Assembly (NCBI GenBank): GCA_029215795.1 | Contig: JARDYH010000007.1 | Coordinates: forward strand, 78,689,763 to 78,753,762 | DNA length: 64,000 nt | Source: Anniella stebbinsi | Lineage: Eukaryota; Chordata; Lepidosauria; Squamata; Anniellidae | Direction: 5' to 3' | Shown here: piece by piece, positions 33,761 through 45,599 of the stretch | Layout: every line of letters begins with the position of its first letter | How positions within the stretch are numbered: the stretch's first letter is position 1 | Program-made: the position numbers and the translations under genes | The notes under the pieces: generated by a model | Databases searched by the model: none | Told to the model about the DNA's origin: nothing | What the model saw: the letters and a program-made list of their open reading frames with translations, nothing else

Positions 33761-34589
33761 GCTAGATCTACACTTCTGCTTTATAGCATTATTGAAGTGC
33801 ACTGACAACTGCTGGGGTGCTATCCACATTTCATATACTGCTTTCTTAGTGTTATATCCTGCTTTTTTATTCCACATTTGTAATGATTTCATACAAGATG
33901 AAGATCTGGCTGCTGCCTCTGGTACTAGAGGTATCATGTAGCCATCATGGCGAGTGGCCATTGAATCCCATGGGATCTTAATCCTCTACATGTCGGCTAT
34001 GTCCCATTGAGGTCTGTAGGCCAGCCAATACCTGCATCAGGACATGTTCTTCCAAAGCCCAGATACCTGACCTTAAGCTTTGAGCCATAACCTCACTATT
34101 GTTTTTCTTTCCCTTCCATATAAACAGCTTATCAGTGGGTTTCTCTGTTAAGGTTTCAGGAAGGTTTTGTTGGATTCCACACACGCACACACACCCCACT
34201 CCCCCATCTTGAACTTACTTAGTGGGATGCTTTGTGTCAGCTTCGTGGAATGCGGTATTTATGGGTGAACAAACAGGAAGACCTTTCAGGAGGAAGAGAT
34301 GCCAGCACGTACATGATGCTGGCAGTAACAATGGGCTGATGTAGTTCGGCCGAAATTCCCGAAGGCAGGTGGACCAGGAATGCAGAGCGGCAATTCTCGC
34401 TCAGAGGCCTGTCAGCCAAACTGATCCTCTGCTGCGTAGTTCTGCTCTGTCCCTCTATCGCTCTTAGGAAATACAGGAAAGAGAGATTGTGATACATGGT
34501 TTCCTGCAGTGGTGGGGCCCCAAGATGACGTCCTCAGCTGGTGTCAAAACAAAACAAATTAAGCTTCATTGCAGCTATTTCTAGGGAGC

Positions 34590-35060
34590 CATGTGTCCTT
34601 TACAGTGGACATTCCTTTACTTGAAGGTGTCCTCAGGGCCAACCCAAGGCATTTTGCTGCCTGAGGCAAAGGACAAGATGGCGCCCCTTCTAGTTCCATG
34701 TATCAAAGCTGACTGGACTGGCAGATGAATCTGTCTTCCATACTAATGATGAGGGCAGAGTAAGCTGCATGGCACACAGTTGAACACCTTGCTGCTGCCT
34801 CCTAGCATCTGCCACCTGAGGCGACTGTCTCACCCTGCCTAATGGTAGGGCCAGTGCTGGGTGCCTGCTATTGGATGAGCTGCCCAGTTCAAGCCTTGTT
34901 GAGAGCTAAAGCCCTGCACGAAGAGCGAGCAGGTACCTTGAATTTGTCCATGAGCAGTTAGCAGCTGGACAGCAGACACAGCTCACGGTGTTCCCACTAT
35001 GGTGGGATGTATTGTACGCCTATTTAAATTATAGGGTATCCAAACCCACTAAAAAAAATA
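34590..35060. repeat. 4190-family repeat with a nested element
   Basis: A segment of about 225 bp (34635-34860) with GCCAACCCAAGGCATTTTGC at one end and GCCTAATGGTAGGGCC at the other lies inside the older repeat. Its ends are roughly inverted. Confidence 0.5.
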
Positions 35061-35218
35061 TATGCACCCATACCTATAAATCACGCAAATTTCTGTCCTA
35101 TTGTTTGGAGGATGCATTTCCTTGTCATTTGACGAGATAGCATCATCATGTTTTTTGCACCCACTTTTCCAATTGACACTCAAAGCAGCTCATAAGAGGA
35201 ATCGACAAAGCAAGTCAA

Positions 35219-35447
35219 TGGCTGAATTCGGACAACACAATAGTCAATGGTGGGGTAATAATCAACTTTACAGTTGTTCATCTAGGAGGTACTCCCCACA
35301 CAACATGGTAATAAATAATCAACTGTGGTGTGGATTAGGATCAGTGCTGAGTTGACTATGGCAGCATTCGGACGACACAATAGTCAATACAACTGACGAT
35401 TGTTCCCCACCCCCCCAGTTGCTTATTGTGTCGTCCGAATTCAGCCA
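35219..35447. mobile_element. MITE with TGGCTGAATTCGGAC ends
   Basis: It starts TGGCTGAATTCGGACAACAC and ends GTGTCGTCCGAATTCAGCCA. A second, internal copy of the left end (GCATTCGGACGACACAATAG, from 35363) lies inside. I could not settle the target duplication. Confidence 0.75.
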
Positions 35448-37163
35448 ATAGAAACTTAGAACCAGAACTATATCAAGCACATTTCATATTGTAGTGGGTT
35501 GTAATGGCCACAGTAGCCATTTCAGCCTCGGTGAGTCTCGTTCTCACCAGCAAAGCATCTGAGCTCTTGTTTATTTCAAGACGGAAACCAATTCCTCCAG
35601 AACCCAGGAGAGGCATTTCAAAGTGTTCAGCATGACTGGCATTTTATTATAATACTTGGGCTGGATGCCAGTGCATTCCTTACCTGCCAAACAACCCACA
35701 TGAAACAGGTGCTAAAATATATTAATAAAACCAAGACCGTAAAAGGCTGACCAAGCTAAGATTGCAGCCCTCAGCATATTTTCTTGGAAATAAGTTAGTA
35801 AGTGAGCAGTGTGGGTTGTGTGGAGTTGGGTACAAAAACAGAAGAGGAGGTTTTACTGTGTTCTGTTGGGTTTTTTTTTTTTTAAGATGAATGATCAAAA
35901 ATGAAACTTTCTGAGGATGATTCTTTGTAAGAAAGAAAAACATGACAGATCGTCTTTCTGGAGAACTGTCTGCGCAAACAGAACTATAATACTGCCAAAC
36001 CTGCCCCCCTCCCCCCTCCCCCAAAAAGTGGGGGGGGGAAACACAGTGAAAACCAAATGTGGCATCTTAACTAACGTGCATTAGCACAGATGCGCATTAG
36101 TGCTAATGTGAGTTAGTTCCAATGCAAACTAGTACAAGTAGAATGGAATTCTGATTTTTTTTTTTTTTAAAAAAACCCTGATTCCATCAATGAGTAAATG
36201 ATGGAATGAAAGATGCCTGGCAAGCCATAAAAGGCAGCTGGAACAGATTTCATGTAACCTGTACATTTCTAGGCACAACCACCAGGAACCAGCTTTGTTG
36301 TGTGGTCCCATTGGAGAAGGTAGACACATAGTGAGGTTGAAAAACCTGCCCCATCCCTTCTCCCACTGGGGAGAGGATGCAGGAAAGGCCAACCTGCCAC
36401 AGCTGCGACAACAGATGAAGGAGTGGTCCTCCAGCCGCCAGCTTCATCCTGGATGCTTTGTCCATGTGGCAGCTTCCACAACTGGGAAGCTGCTTTCATT
36501 TCAGATATTGTGTTTCTCTACCGCCCCATAGCCGAAGCTCTCTGGGCGGTTCAACGAAAAATAGAGAGAAAGCGATGGCAAGACTAATAATGAGAAAGAG
36601 GATGAGAAGCAAGAGCAGCTGGTGACACAATGCCTGTGGGTGGGTAGACTCACTAAGGATGGGGTCCCACTCAGGGTCCCACTCTCACCCATGGGCCCTC
36701 CAAAACCTGGAATCAACAGGGTCCATACATCCATACGTATTCAGAAGTAAGTGCAATTGAGTTCAATGGGACTCACTCAGAGATGTGTAGAGCATGGGGG
36801 GGGGGGGTCCAAGGGCCATTTTGGACCTCCCATGGGGCACCAGTGGGCTGCAGTGACCAAAAAAGCTGACAGTTTGCTTTACCGAACCTCAGCAGCAAAC
36901 TACTGTGGAGCTGCTCTTTGGTCAGATTTATGTTGTCCTCAAGTTAAATGTGACCCAATTACCGACTGCTTATCACCCACCTCTGGTGTACAGCATTGCA
37001 GCTTCAATGCTTTCCCCATGTTTGAGTGTGCAACTTAATACTGACAGCAGGTTCCAGATACTTACTGAACATCTGGGCAGCATTCACTGATATGTCTACA
37101 TAGGCTGGTTGTCCTTTCTCAGATGTGGGCAAACATATATATATATATATATATAATCTGCTA

Positions 37164-37618
37164 AGGGTGCACTCCTATGCAAGTTGAGACAGAAATAAGT
37201 CCTACAACTCTCAACTTCTCTGTGGTGGCCCCCTTCTCTGTGTTGCCCCACCCCCAATTGTGGAATGATCTCCCTGACGAGGCCCGCCTGGTGCCAACAT
37301 CGTTATCTTTTCGGCACCAGGTCAAGACTTTCCTCTTCTCTCAGGCATTTAGCAATATCTGATAAGCCTGGGTTTGTTTTTGTTTTTTTAGGCATTTAGC
37401 TTTTTAAAGTTATTATAGTGGTTTTAAATGTATGTGTATATTATGTGTATATTATATGTTTTTGCTGTTTTAATTTTTGTAGATTGTTTTTCATTGTTTT
37501 TAAACCGCCCAGAGAGCTTCAGCTATGGGGCAGTATACAAACGTAATAAATAAATAAATAAATAAATACCTTCCCCCAGCCAGCCATTTCTGTCTAAATA
37601 CGCATAGGATTGTGCCTT
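37164..37618 (+). mobile_element. Palindromic element interrupted by an L2-type LINE 3' end
   Basis: The outer halves AGGGTGCACTCCTATGC (37164) and GCATAGGATTGTGCCTT (to 37618) are the two ends of a GGTGCAATCCTA element. Between them, 37222-37567 reads LWNDLPDEARLVPTSLSFRH then QVKTFLFSQAF, a LINE C terminus of L2 style. It continues into a 3' tail ending in (AATA)n. Confidence 0.72.
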
Positions 37619-38857
37619 CAGCGTATTACTGTTAACAGCCATTACCGATTTCTTACCTATCTGCCACACTTTTTAACACTGCTTCCCCATCACAAGCACA
37701 CTTGGATCAGCTCTATAAACACTTTATACAAGTCTGTTAAAGAAAAAGTCACCATGTTGCAGTACATCTGGGCTGCTCCTCTTGGGCTCTGCGCCCGGTG
37801 AATTCGTGCTCACCATTGCCTCACGCTTGGAGAAGCAAAGCCCGCAGGGGACGAGTCGTAAGTAAGAAGTAAGAAGTGAGGTGCTTAATAAAGTGAAATT
37901 GAATGTCAGTTACAAATCTCTCCCATTTGCCTGCCTGATTGCATATGCCTTGTGCCCGGTGGCGCCAGACGGAGAAAAATTGTGTGTGTGTGTGTTCGTT
38001 CAGACAGTTCCATGGAGACGGCCCCTGTAAGCTGGATGCTCACTTCAACACACTGAGGTGGGTGCCGGAGCATATGTAACAATGTAGTTGCAACTGTGCT
38101 CTCCTGTCTGAAACACAGCGTAGGCAGTTCTACTGCAGGAGGAGGGAAGAGGAGGACTAATTGTCCTGAATTTGTGAAACATTCTGGAAAGTAGGGAGGA
38201 AAACTGGTCCACAAGTCCACAGAATCCCTACGATTCAGGAAAAACCAGTCCACTGTGAAATCGGCACACTGATTCAAAGGAATTCAAACCCATTTGATCC
38301 CATTGTGGATTTCTCTGACATCCCTACCTGCTAGATGATCCTTTTAAATGGAGATAGAGGGATTGAATTTAGGGTGTTCTGCATGCAAGAATGTGCCCTA
38401 CTGCTCAGCTCTAGCCCTGACTGCCCTCCTTGCCTTTCAGGAATATGTGCGAAAGGACCTCCAGGAGAGTTCACCACCATCTTGTCTACTTTTTCTATGG
38501 AAGTCTGAGGTGCTCCACCATGTATGTACGGTGCTTGACTGTCTTTCTGAAAACAATGTCAATCACTGGATGGCATAAAACAGTAAGTGGATATAATTCT
38601 GAGGAAAGCCAGTGAGCTCCCTTATGTACTTTCTTTTCTTAAAGAACATATTTCATATTTTGGGGCCTTGTATTAAGATTTAGACATTTTGAAGGTCAAG
38701 CTTGGTGGAGATGAAGAACGTGATGGGATGTGTGCTCCCTTGGGATCCATTAATAGACTAGTTTAAGAAGGTGGTGAATTCAGAGGATACTGAGATGTTA
38801 ATTCATTTATTACATTACTGCAACACATCTGCTTATGAGTAAAAAGTGGGGAAAGGT

Positions 38858-39447
38858 CATAGAATCATGGAATAGTAGAGATGGAAGGGGCCTATAAGGC
38901 CATTGAGTCCAACCCCTTGCTCAACGCAGGAATCCACCTTAAAGCATGCCGAACAGATGAAGGCCTTGAAGGCCTCTAATGTGGGAGAGCCCATGACCTC
39001 CCTAGGCAATTGTTTCCATTGCCGTACTGCTCTAACAGTCAGGAAGTTTTTCTTGATGTCCAGCCAGAATCTGGCTTCCTGTAACTTGAGCCCATTATTC
39101 TGTGTCCTGCACTCTGGAATGATTGAGAAGAAATCCTGGCCCTCCTCCATGTGACAACCTTTCAAGTATTTGAAGAGCGCCATCATGTCTCCCCTCAGTC
39201 TTCTCTTCTGCAGGCTAAACATGCCCAGTTCTTTCAGTCTCTCCTCACAGGGCTTTGTTTCCAGACCCCTGAACATCCTTGCTGCCCTCCTCTGAACCCC
39301 CTCGAGCTTGTCTGCATCCTTCTTGAAGTGTGGTGCCCAGAACTGGACACAGTACTCAAGTTGGGGCCTAACCAGTGCCAAATAGAGGGGAACCAGTACC
39401 TTGTGCAATTTGGAAGCTATACTTCTATTAATCCAGTCCAAAATAAT
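38858..39447 (-). mobile_element. CR1 LINE, 3' end
   Basis: The minus strand encodes the C-terminal end of the CR1 polyprotein: INRSIASKLHKVLVPLYLAL, RPQLEYCVQFWAPHFKKDAD, LEGVQRRAARMF and on to AFKAFICSACF. The typical 3' text AGAATCATGGAATAGTAGAG follows at 38858. It is 5'-truncated. The open frame of about 190 codons is intact, so the copy is fairly young. Confidence 0.88.
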
Positions 39448-40208
39448 AAATTAATCCAGTCCAATCCCCCATGAATTGATGAATGGTATTTGAAAGTTTG
39501 GGAATTTGTGTGCATGGTTCAACTCAGTTATTTAATGAGGGTTAGAGATGGTTCATCGGAATATGGAGTTTGTTTATAATGAACTAGAATGATAAGGTTC
39601 CAGACATACTTCATCCATATACATTGTTAAGATGAATATATGTTTCCCTCATTGGTAAATTTAATTAAGGATTGACGTGATGAAAAATTGTCGTACTTCT
39701 TTTTGTGAATTTCTAAACTTAGAGGTTTTGATTTTGATGGTTTTCTTCCTTGTAAATCATCTGGGGAATTTTTCATTTTTCCAAATGGTTTTGCCCTGAA
39801 ATTGGAATGTGGAAATCCCATCGATCCTACACAGAAACTCATCCGTGGAAGAATGCATGTGACAGAGTTGGGCTGGAATGCTAAAATCCACTTGGGTGTT
39901 GCAGGAAAAGGCTGGGAGATACAAATCCCTCCACGTGAACCTCTTCGTACAAATTGTTCTTGAGATGTCAGCAGCCCTTGGGAAAATTATGTTTCCTGGA
40001 GGCTACTTATGCTTGGTATGCTGTGTAGCAGCTCACCGTGTGCCAAGTTGGGGTGGGGGACACATCCCTCCCTTCCGCCCTCTTGACTGCCCCCACCAGA
40101 GCACCAACAGCCAGGTAGGAATATATGGGAAATTCATTTCAATTTCTTTTTTTATCAGGATTTGCCCAGTTTTCACCTTCAGGATCAACATGAACTCAGA
40201 TGTAACCT

Positions 40209-40337
40209 GGGCAGGATCTACACTACTGCCTTATAATGGTTTAGAACAGTATTGACAACTGTTACGGCCCACGACACATTCCATATACTGTTTTCAAACC
40301 GCTTTCAAAGCATTATATCCTGCTTGGTGTAGATCTC
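40209..40337. mobile_element. Short MITE, GATCTACAC family
   Basis: It runs from GGATCTACACTACTGCC to CTTGGTGTAGATC. It is the closest relative of 1597-1724. Confidence 0.65.
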
Positions 40338-41009
40338 TCCCTGTATTCAACGATTCCAAGCTGGCAAAGTGGTTCACAGACACCCCACCCCACCCCAAAT
40401 GTGTTTGACAGCATGCATACGTTTGAAAAATGAGCATGAAAAAAATGCACTTTTGAGAAATGCATACCAATATTCTTTAATCAATTGGAAAATATTGCAT
40501 ATATTTCAAAAATGTGCCCAACCGATGTCCACATTTGGAAAAATACACATGAAAATACAGACAGGGTGTCATGCAGAAAGAAAGAAACAAAGCAAGCAAT
40601 CTGATACAGACTTGAGTCAGCACAAGCTCTGAGATGGAATTTGGAGAATTTCAGTGAGCTCAAGGTTTGCTGATTCACACATCCCAATAGCCAGGTATGT
40701 TGGCTGCAAGGGGAAGGGGAAGGAGTTTTGGAGGGATGTTGATAGGTGAGAGGGGGGCATTGGGAGCTGGCTGGCTGGCTGGGAAGAGCATGGAGGGGAA
40801 AGCCAGTCCCTGGTATGTCCAGGTAGATCTGTCAAAGAACCCTGTCCAAAACTCTGGAGAGCAGTGTCATACCGTCCATGCTTAGACTTCAGGCTTTGAG
40901 CTTTGTTGGTTTTAATGAGAACCCTGAGATCCACCAACCAGAACCTGGTGCAAAAGTCTTGCACTTGGAATGAAAGGACTCTGAGCTCAAGTAATTGTCT
41001 TGAACACCA

Positions 41010-41735
41010 GAACCAAACGGAGGTCATGGCCCTTGCACACCAAACTCCACACCTGGTTCTCCCCATGCCCATCCCAGCTTTTTACATTTCAGCTGGATAA
41101 TCTACAGCAAGGCTGGGGTGTCATTTTCTTATGGGTATTGTTAAACCATTGAGACTCAGAAATCCTTGCCCATCGACTGCAGATCACTCACAGATCTACC
41201 AGTAGATCCCAATCTACCTTCTGCCTGGCCTCTAGTGTTGACCATACTGGGTCAGATAGACCATCTAACTTCCAATGGGAGAAGATTTTGATGTTCCTAA
41301 TCACATTCAAATTGACTCGGAAATAAGCCAAGTTACTTCCAGATGTTTGGGTTTTTTCCCCCTGAGCCAATTCCAATGGAAAGTCCACTCAGCATGAGTT
41401 CCTTTGCTGTGTATGCAAGCCAGTTAAGGGACAACCACCCAACCCTAACCTTTAAGCAGGTTGGCAACCCGGCGAGGCAACATCTGCCTTTGTCAGCCAT
41501 CACATTGCAAGTGCTTCCACACAGCCGCTCGAACACCATTTCTTTCAAGTCAGCTCAGATCCTGGCATAGCCTGGCCTTGACATAACAGCTGCGTGAATC
41601 TGAAAGCTCCTGGGAGGCCAGGACAGATGGGAAGATTATCTCTCCATTGTTTGGAAAACGGCTCTGACTTTACAAACATTTGCTCACCCAGATTAATAAA
41701 AGCACATTTCTTTTGCCAGGCCGTCTCCTCACACA

Positions 41736-41783
<48 letters not shown>

Positions 41784-42890
41784 CATTGAGATGATATGCA
41801 AATTCTACCAGCGCAAAGAGCTGGCTTGCAGTTGGCAGGGTCTCCTGCACCAATTTAGGTAATAGCTTTCTACGTGACTCCAACAGTGTGAGTAAGCCAG
41901 GAGGAATGAGCAGGGCCTCTTTGTTCTTCACAGCATAGCTGAAATATGAATGTGCTGGCCTGACAAAAAGCAAAACAAATCAAACAACTCCTTTGCATAA
42001 AGGAAATAGGGAGCCAGGGAAGGCCGCAGAGTTACATCATCATCAGTTCTCTAGATGAAACAGGAGGATAGGTTTGCCATGGCACTACTGTATGCTATCC
42101 AAGGGCAGGGCAGAGTGCCGTCTCTTCATTTTTGAGGGCCCTTAGGTGAGACAACCTTCATGGGCCCCTCCCTCAGTGAATCTACCTTCTCGTCCCCATT
42201 GTCACCAGCTGCAGTGGCCACTCATCCACTTTCTCACCATCGCCACCACTAGGGAGCAAGGAAGCTAGGAGCATGTAGGCAGTGGCGTCTACTGCTCCTA
42301 GAATCACAGAAGCATATGTTACAAAGTAGCTCTCCTGTGAGTGTCTTCATTCCCCACAAAGGCACAGGAATGGGGCTAAGAGCCATCATGGAAGTTGCGA
42401 TCAGGCAATTCAGTTCCTAATAGACCCTCCTAAAATGCATTCCCCAGAGGCAAAGGTGGGAGTAAAATTCAGCAGGACATGAATGCTGGATGACAAAAGT
42501 GATATCTGGTCCTGCACCTGGTCCTGCACATGCTAATGTGGTCTTACTGTTGAATTTCAGCCTGGACGTCTGTCTTTAAGACAGCCATTAGTATCTATGA
42601 TCACCTTTCGTTAAAAGAATGTTTCTTACATGTACAGCGATCGTCCCCAAATAACCTCTTTTGTTATGTGTTTCCCCCATGGCAAGTAACATCACTTCCA
42701 ATGCTTATGTGCAGTGACATTACTGCTTTTCTCTAGATTGTATAAAAACCCTCAGGTTTTGAGAGTCAGGGTCCCCACCCCCCTTCTTAGAAGGATGGGG
42801 CCATGCTGCTGAAATTGCTAAGCCTCTCTTCCCAGAGGAAAGGCTTCTGCTCCTTTCTTCCTCTCCACTGAGACCAGGGGCTGCAACACA
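41010..42890. other. Unassigned non-genic stretch
   Basis: It holds a (TC)n run at 41739-41779 and otherwise nothing I can name. Frames here look fortuitous. Confidence 0.3.
41739..41779 (+). repeat. (TC)n microsatellite
   Basis: About twenty TC units. Confidence 0.9.
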
Positions 42891-43118
42891 CACTAGTTGC
42901 TGTCTTCAGGAAAGGGCTTCAGTCCAGGGAAAGGTGTATTGCTTTTAGAGATTCTCTCCTTTCTTTCCCCTGCTGTCTGTGTGTGTATATGCTCTAAGTC
43001 TCAAGAAAACTCCTTTCACAGTCTTGAAACTACTTTTAAGCCTCCATTTGCTCAGCTAATTTCTCCAAAACTAGCTTGTGCATTTGAATCTGTTTATACC
43101 TCAATAAATGTGCCATTG

Positions 43119-43458
43119 GACCCCTCTACAAGAATTTGGCTTGACGCCCGGTTGTCCGATTAAGCGCATCTTCTCCAAATCACTTTTATGCCTAATCCTC
43201 ATACACGGGAGGTGGTGAAGCGCATTACCGCTTGTATGAAACGCACTTTAACGGTGTTTAATGTGGAGAATCACTTGTTTACATGGTCATAAGGCGCTTT
43301 AACTCCCGCGGTACATTAAAATTAGCTATTTAACGCGCATTCGATAATGTGCATAATCAGACAGAAAAAGCGCCTCAACCCCCAATTTGCGCTCCGCTAT
43401 TGTAGAAGTCAAATTTTTAATGTGCCTTCAAAGAGCTTTAAATCGCTCTTGTAGAGAC
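43119..43458. mobile_element. ATGCGC-rich hAT MITE, copy 3
   Basis: It has ends GACCCCTCTACAAG and CTTGTAGAGAC. The flanking 8-mers TGCCATTG and ACCCATTG match at 6 of 8 positions at the same boundaries as copy 1. The interior is more diverged. Confidence 0.82.
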
Positions 43459-43587
43459 ACCCATTGTGGTGTTATCCTCTTCAATAGTGTGGCTTTCTTT
43501 GGGTAAGAATTGCCTTACTTAGCCACAGACGCTCTATTGGCAATGTCTAAAGATCCCTTATAAGTGAGTGTGTAAGTCTCATTAGAA

Positions 43588-44640
43588 TGTGTGCAATACT
43601 CAAGATGGGGCCTAAGCAGTGCCAAATAGAGGGAAACCAGAACCTCACGCGATTTGGAAGCTATACTTCTATTAATGCAGCCCAAAATAGCATTTGCTTT
43701 TTTTGCAGCTACATCACACTGTTGGCTCATATTCAGCTTGTGATCTACAATGATTCCAAGATCCTTCTCACTTATTGTATTGCTGAGCCAAGTATCCTCC
43801 ATCTTGTAACTGTGCATTTGGTTTCTTTTTCCTAGGTATAGAACTTGGCATTTATCCTGATTAAATTTCATTCTGTTGTTTTCAGCTCGGTGCTCCAGTC
43901 TATCAAGATCACTTTGAAGTTTGTTTCTGTCTTCCAGGGTATTAGCGATTCCACCCAATTTTGTGTCGTCTGCAAATTTGATAAGCATTCCCCGCACCCC
44001 CTTATCCAAATCATTAATATAAATGTTGAAGAGCACTGGGCCCAGGACTGAGCCTTGCAGTACCCCGTTTGGTACCTCCCCCCAGTGTGAAAAGGTACCA
44101 TTGATAAGCATTCTTTGAGTCTGATTCTATAGCCAACTGTGGATCCACCTAAGTTGTTCCATCTAGCCCACTTTTTCCTAGTTTGTGAATCAGAATGTCA
44201 TGGGGCACTTTGTCAAAAGTTTTGCTGAGGTCAAGATATACTATGTCCACAGCATTCCCACAGTCCACAAGGGAGGTTACCTCATCAAACAATGAGATCA
44301 GATTAGTCTCACACGATTTGTTCTTGACAAATCCATGTTGGCTTCTAGTAATCATTGCATTGTTTTCAAGGAGGTTACAGATTGACTTTTTCATAATCTG
44401 CTCTAAAAATTTCCCAGGAATGGATATCAGATTGACTGGTGTGTAGTTCCCTGGTTCCTCCTTTTTGCCCTTTTTTAAGATAAGGACAACATTAGCCCTC
44501 CTCCAGTCATCCGGCACTTTACCCATCTTCCATGATTTCGTAAAGATAACAGTAGTTTTGAGAGTTCTTCTGCCAGCTCCTCTATTACTCTAGGATGCAG
44601 TTCGTCAGGCCCTGAAGATTTGAACTCGTTCAAAGAAAGT
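43588..44640 (-). mobile_element. CR1 LINE, reverse-transcriptase region, both ends truncated
   Basis: The minus strand reads the polymerase core in order: PDDWRRANVVLILKKGKKEE, GNYTPVNLISIPGKFLEQIM, SQHGFVKNKSCETNL, DIVYLDLSKTFDKVPHDIL, then LQGSVLGPVLFNIYINDLDK and FADDTKLGG with the catalytic FADD, and on to INRSIASKSREVL. At least one frameshift separates the pieces. The end at 43588 lacks the CR1 3' tail. Confidence 0.88.
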
Positions 44641-44649
44641 AGGTGTTCC

Positions 44650-45430
44650 TGTTGTCTGGGCCAGAGTGAGAGGTAGGTGAAGAAGCAGGTTGCAATGGTG
44701 AAGAGGAGGTGCAAGTCAAGGGGGCCCTTGTCAACGGGCTCCTGCTGAGGTGTGGGCCCTTGGCAGGTACCCAACCATGCCTACCTTTGACACAGGTCTT
44801 GGCACTGCACTCCACTTTGAACAGTGTTATGAGTAAAGCTCAGGACATGATTGAGCATGAGGCAAAGGCCAGGTGGAATGGTCAATGGGAAACGTTCAGA
44901 GGGCCATGACATGGAGTTGCAGTGATCTTTTGAAATCTGGATCAGTGACTTTCTTCCCTAAAGGAAAGACAGGCCTGATTATGAACCCAAGTTTCACTCC
45001 CATTCAGTTCCATAACTTGCTTCTAAGCCCTTTATTTCCAGCACTTGGACCCAAAAAGTGACCTTAGTAACACAAACTATTAAGGGAAAGGTGAGGAGCA
45101 GAGAAAGGAGGGAAATGGGTGGGAGTGCAGACCAGTAAACAGAGGCGGTAGGATCTGGTCATGCTGAGGGAATTGCTTGTCCGTGTACACACACATAGAG
45201 GTCCAGAAATTCACCGCTGCTGCTGCTTATTTTACTCCACAGGGCATACTCAATCTCTCCTCAACGTTCTGAGTGCTGTGTCCTGAACTTTCATAGGCTT
45301 TCATTATCAAATAAAACTATTTTCAAAATAAGTAAATTGAATTTAAAGAATACATTCCACTCCACCTACAGTAGAAAGAGAATAAGAAAACGTCAATCAT
45401 TAAAATGTGGTGCCTGTAGTTTGTTCATAA
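44650..45430. other. Unassigned non-genic stretch
   Basis: No repeat of the window's families or credible exon was recognised. Confidence 0.3.
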
Positions 45431-45439
45431 ATGATGGGC

Positions 45440-45542
45440 ACAAGTGTATTAAGTTTATATGCTTTTCATCAGTTTTATGTATTTTATATTGTTTGATGTT
45501 GTTCCCCGCCTCGATCCAGAGGGAGAGGTGGATAAGAAATAA

Positions 45543-45586
<44 letters not shown>

Positions 45587-45587
45587 C
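45440..45587 (+). mobile_element. LINE or SINE 3' tail with (TTA)n
   Basis: It shows TTGTTCCCCGCCTCGATCCA then GAGGTGGATAAGAAATAAA, followed by (TTA)n at 45543-45587. Confidence 0.5.
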
Positions 45588-45599
45588 ATCCCACCCACC

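Noticed and set aside
43515..44526. Reverse-transcriptase frames considered as a host gene
   Set aside because: The motifs and the flanking text are those of CR1, with frameshifts and truncation at both ends.
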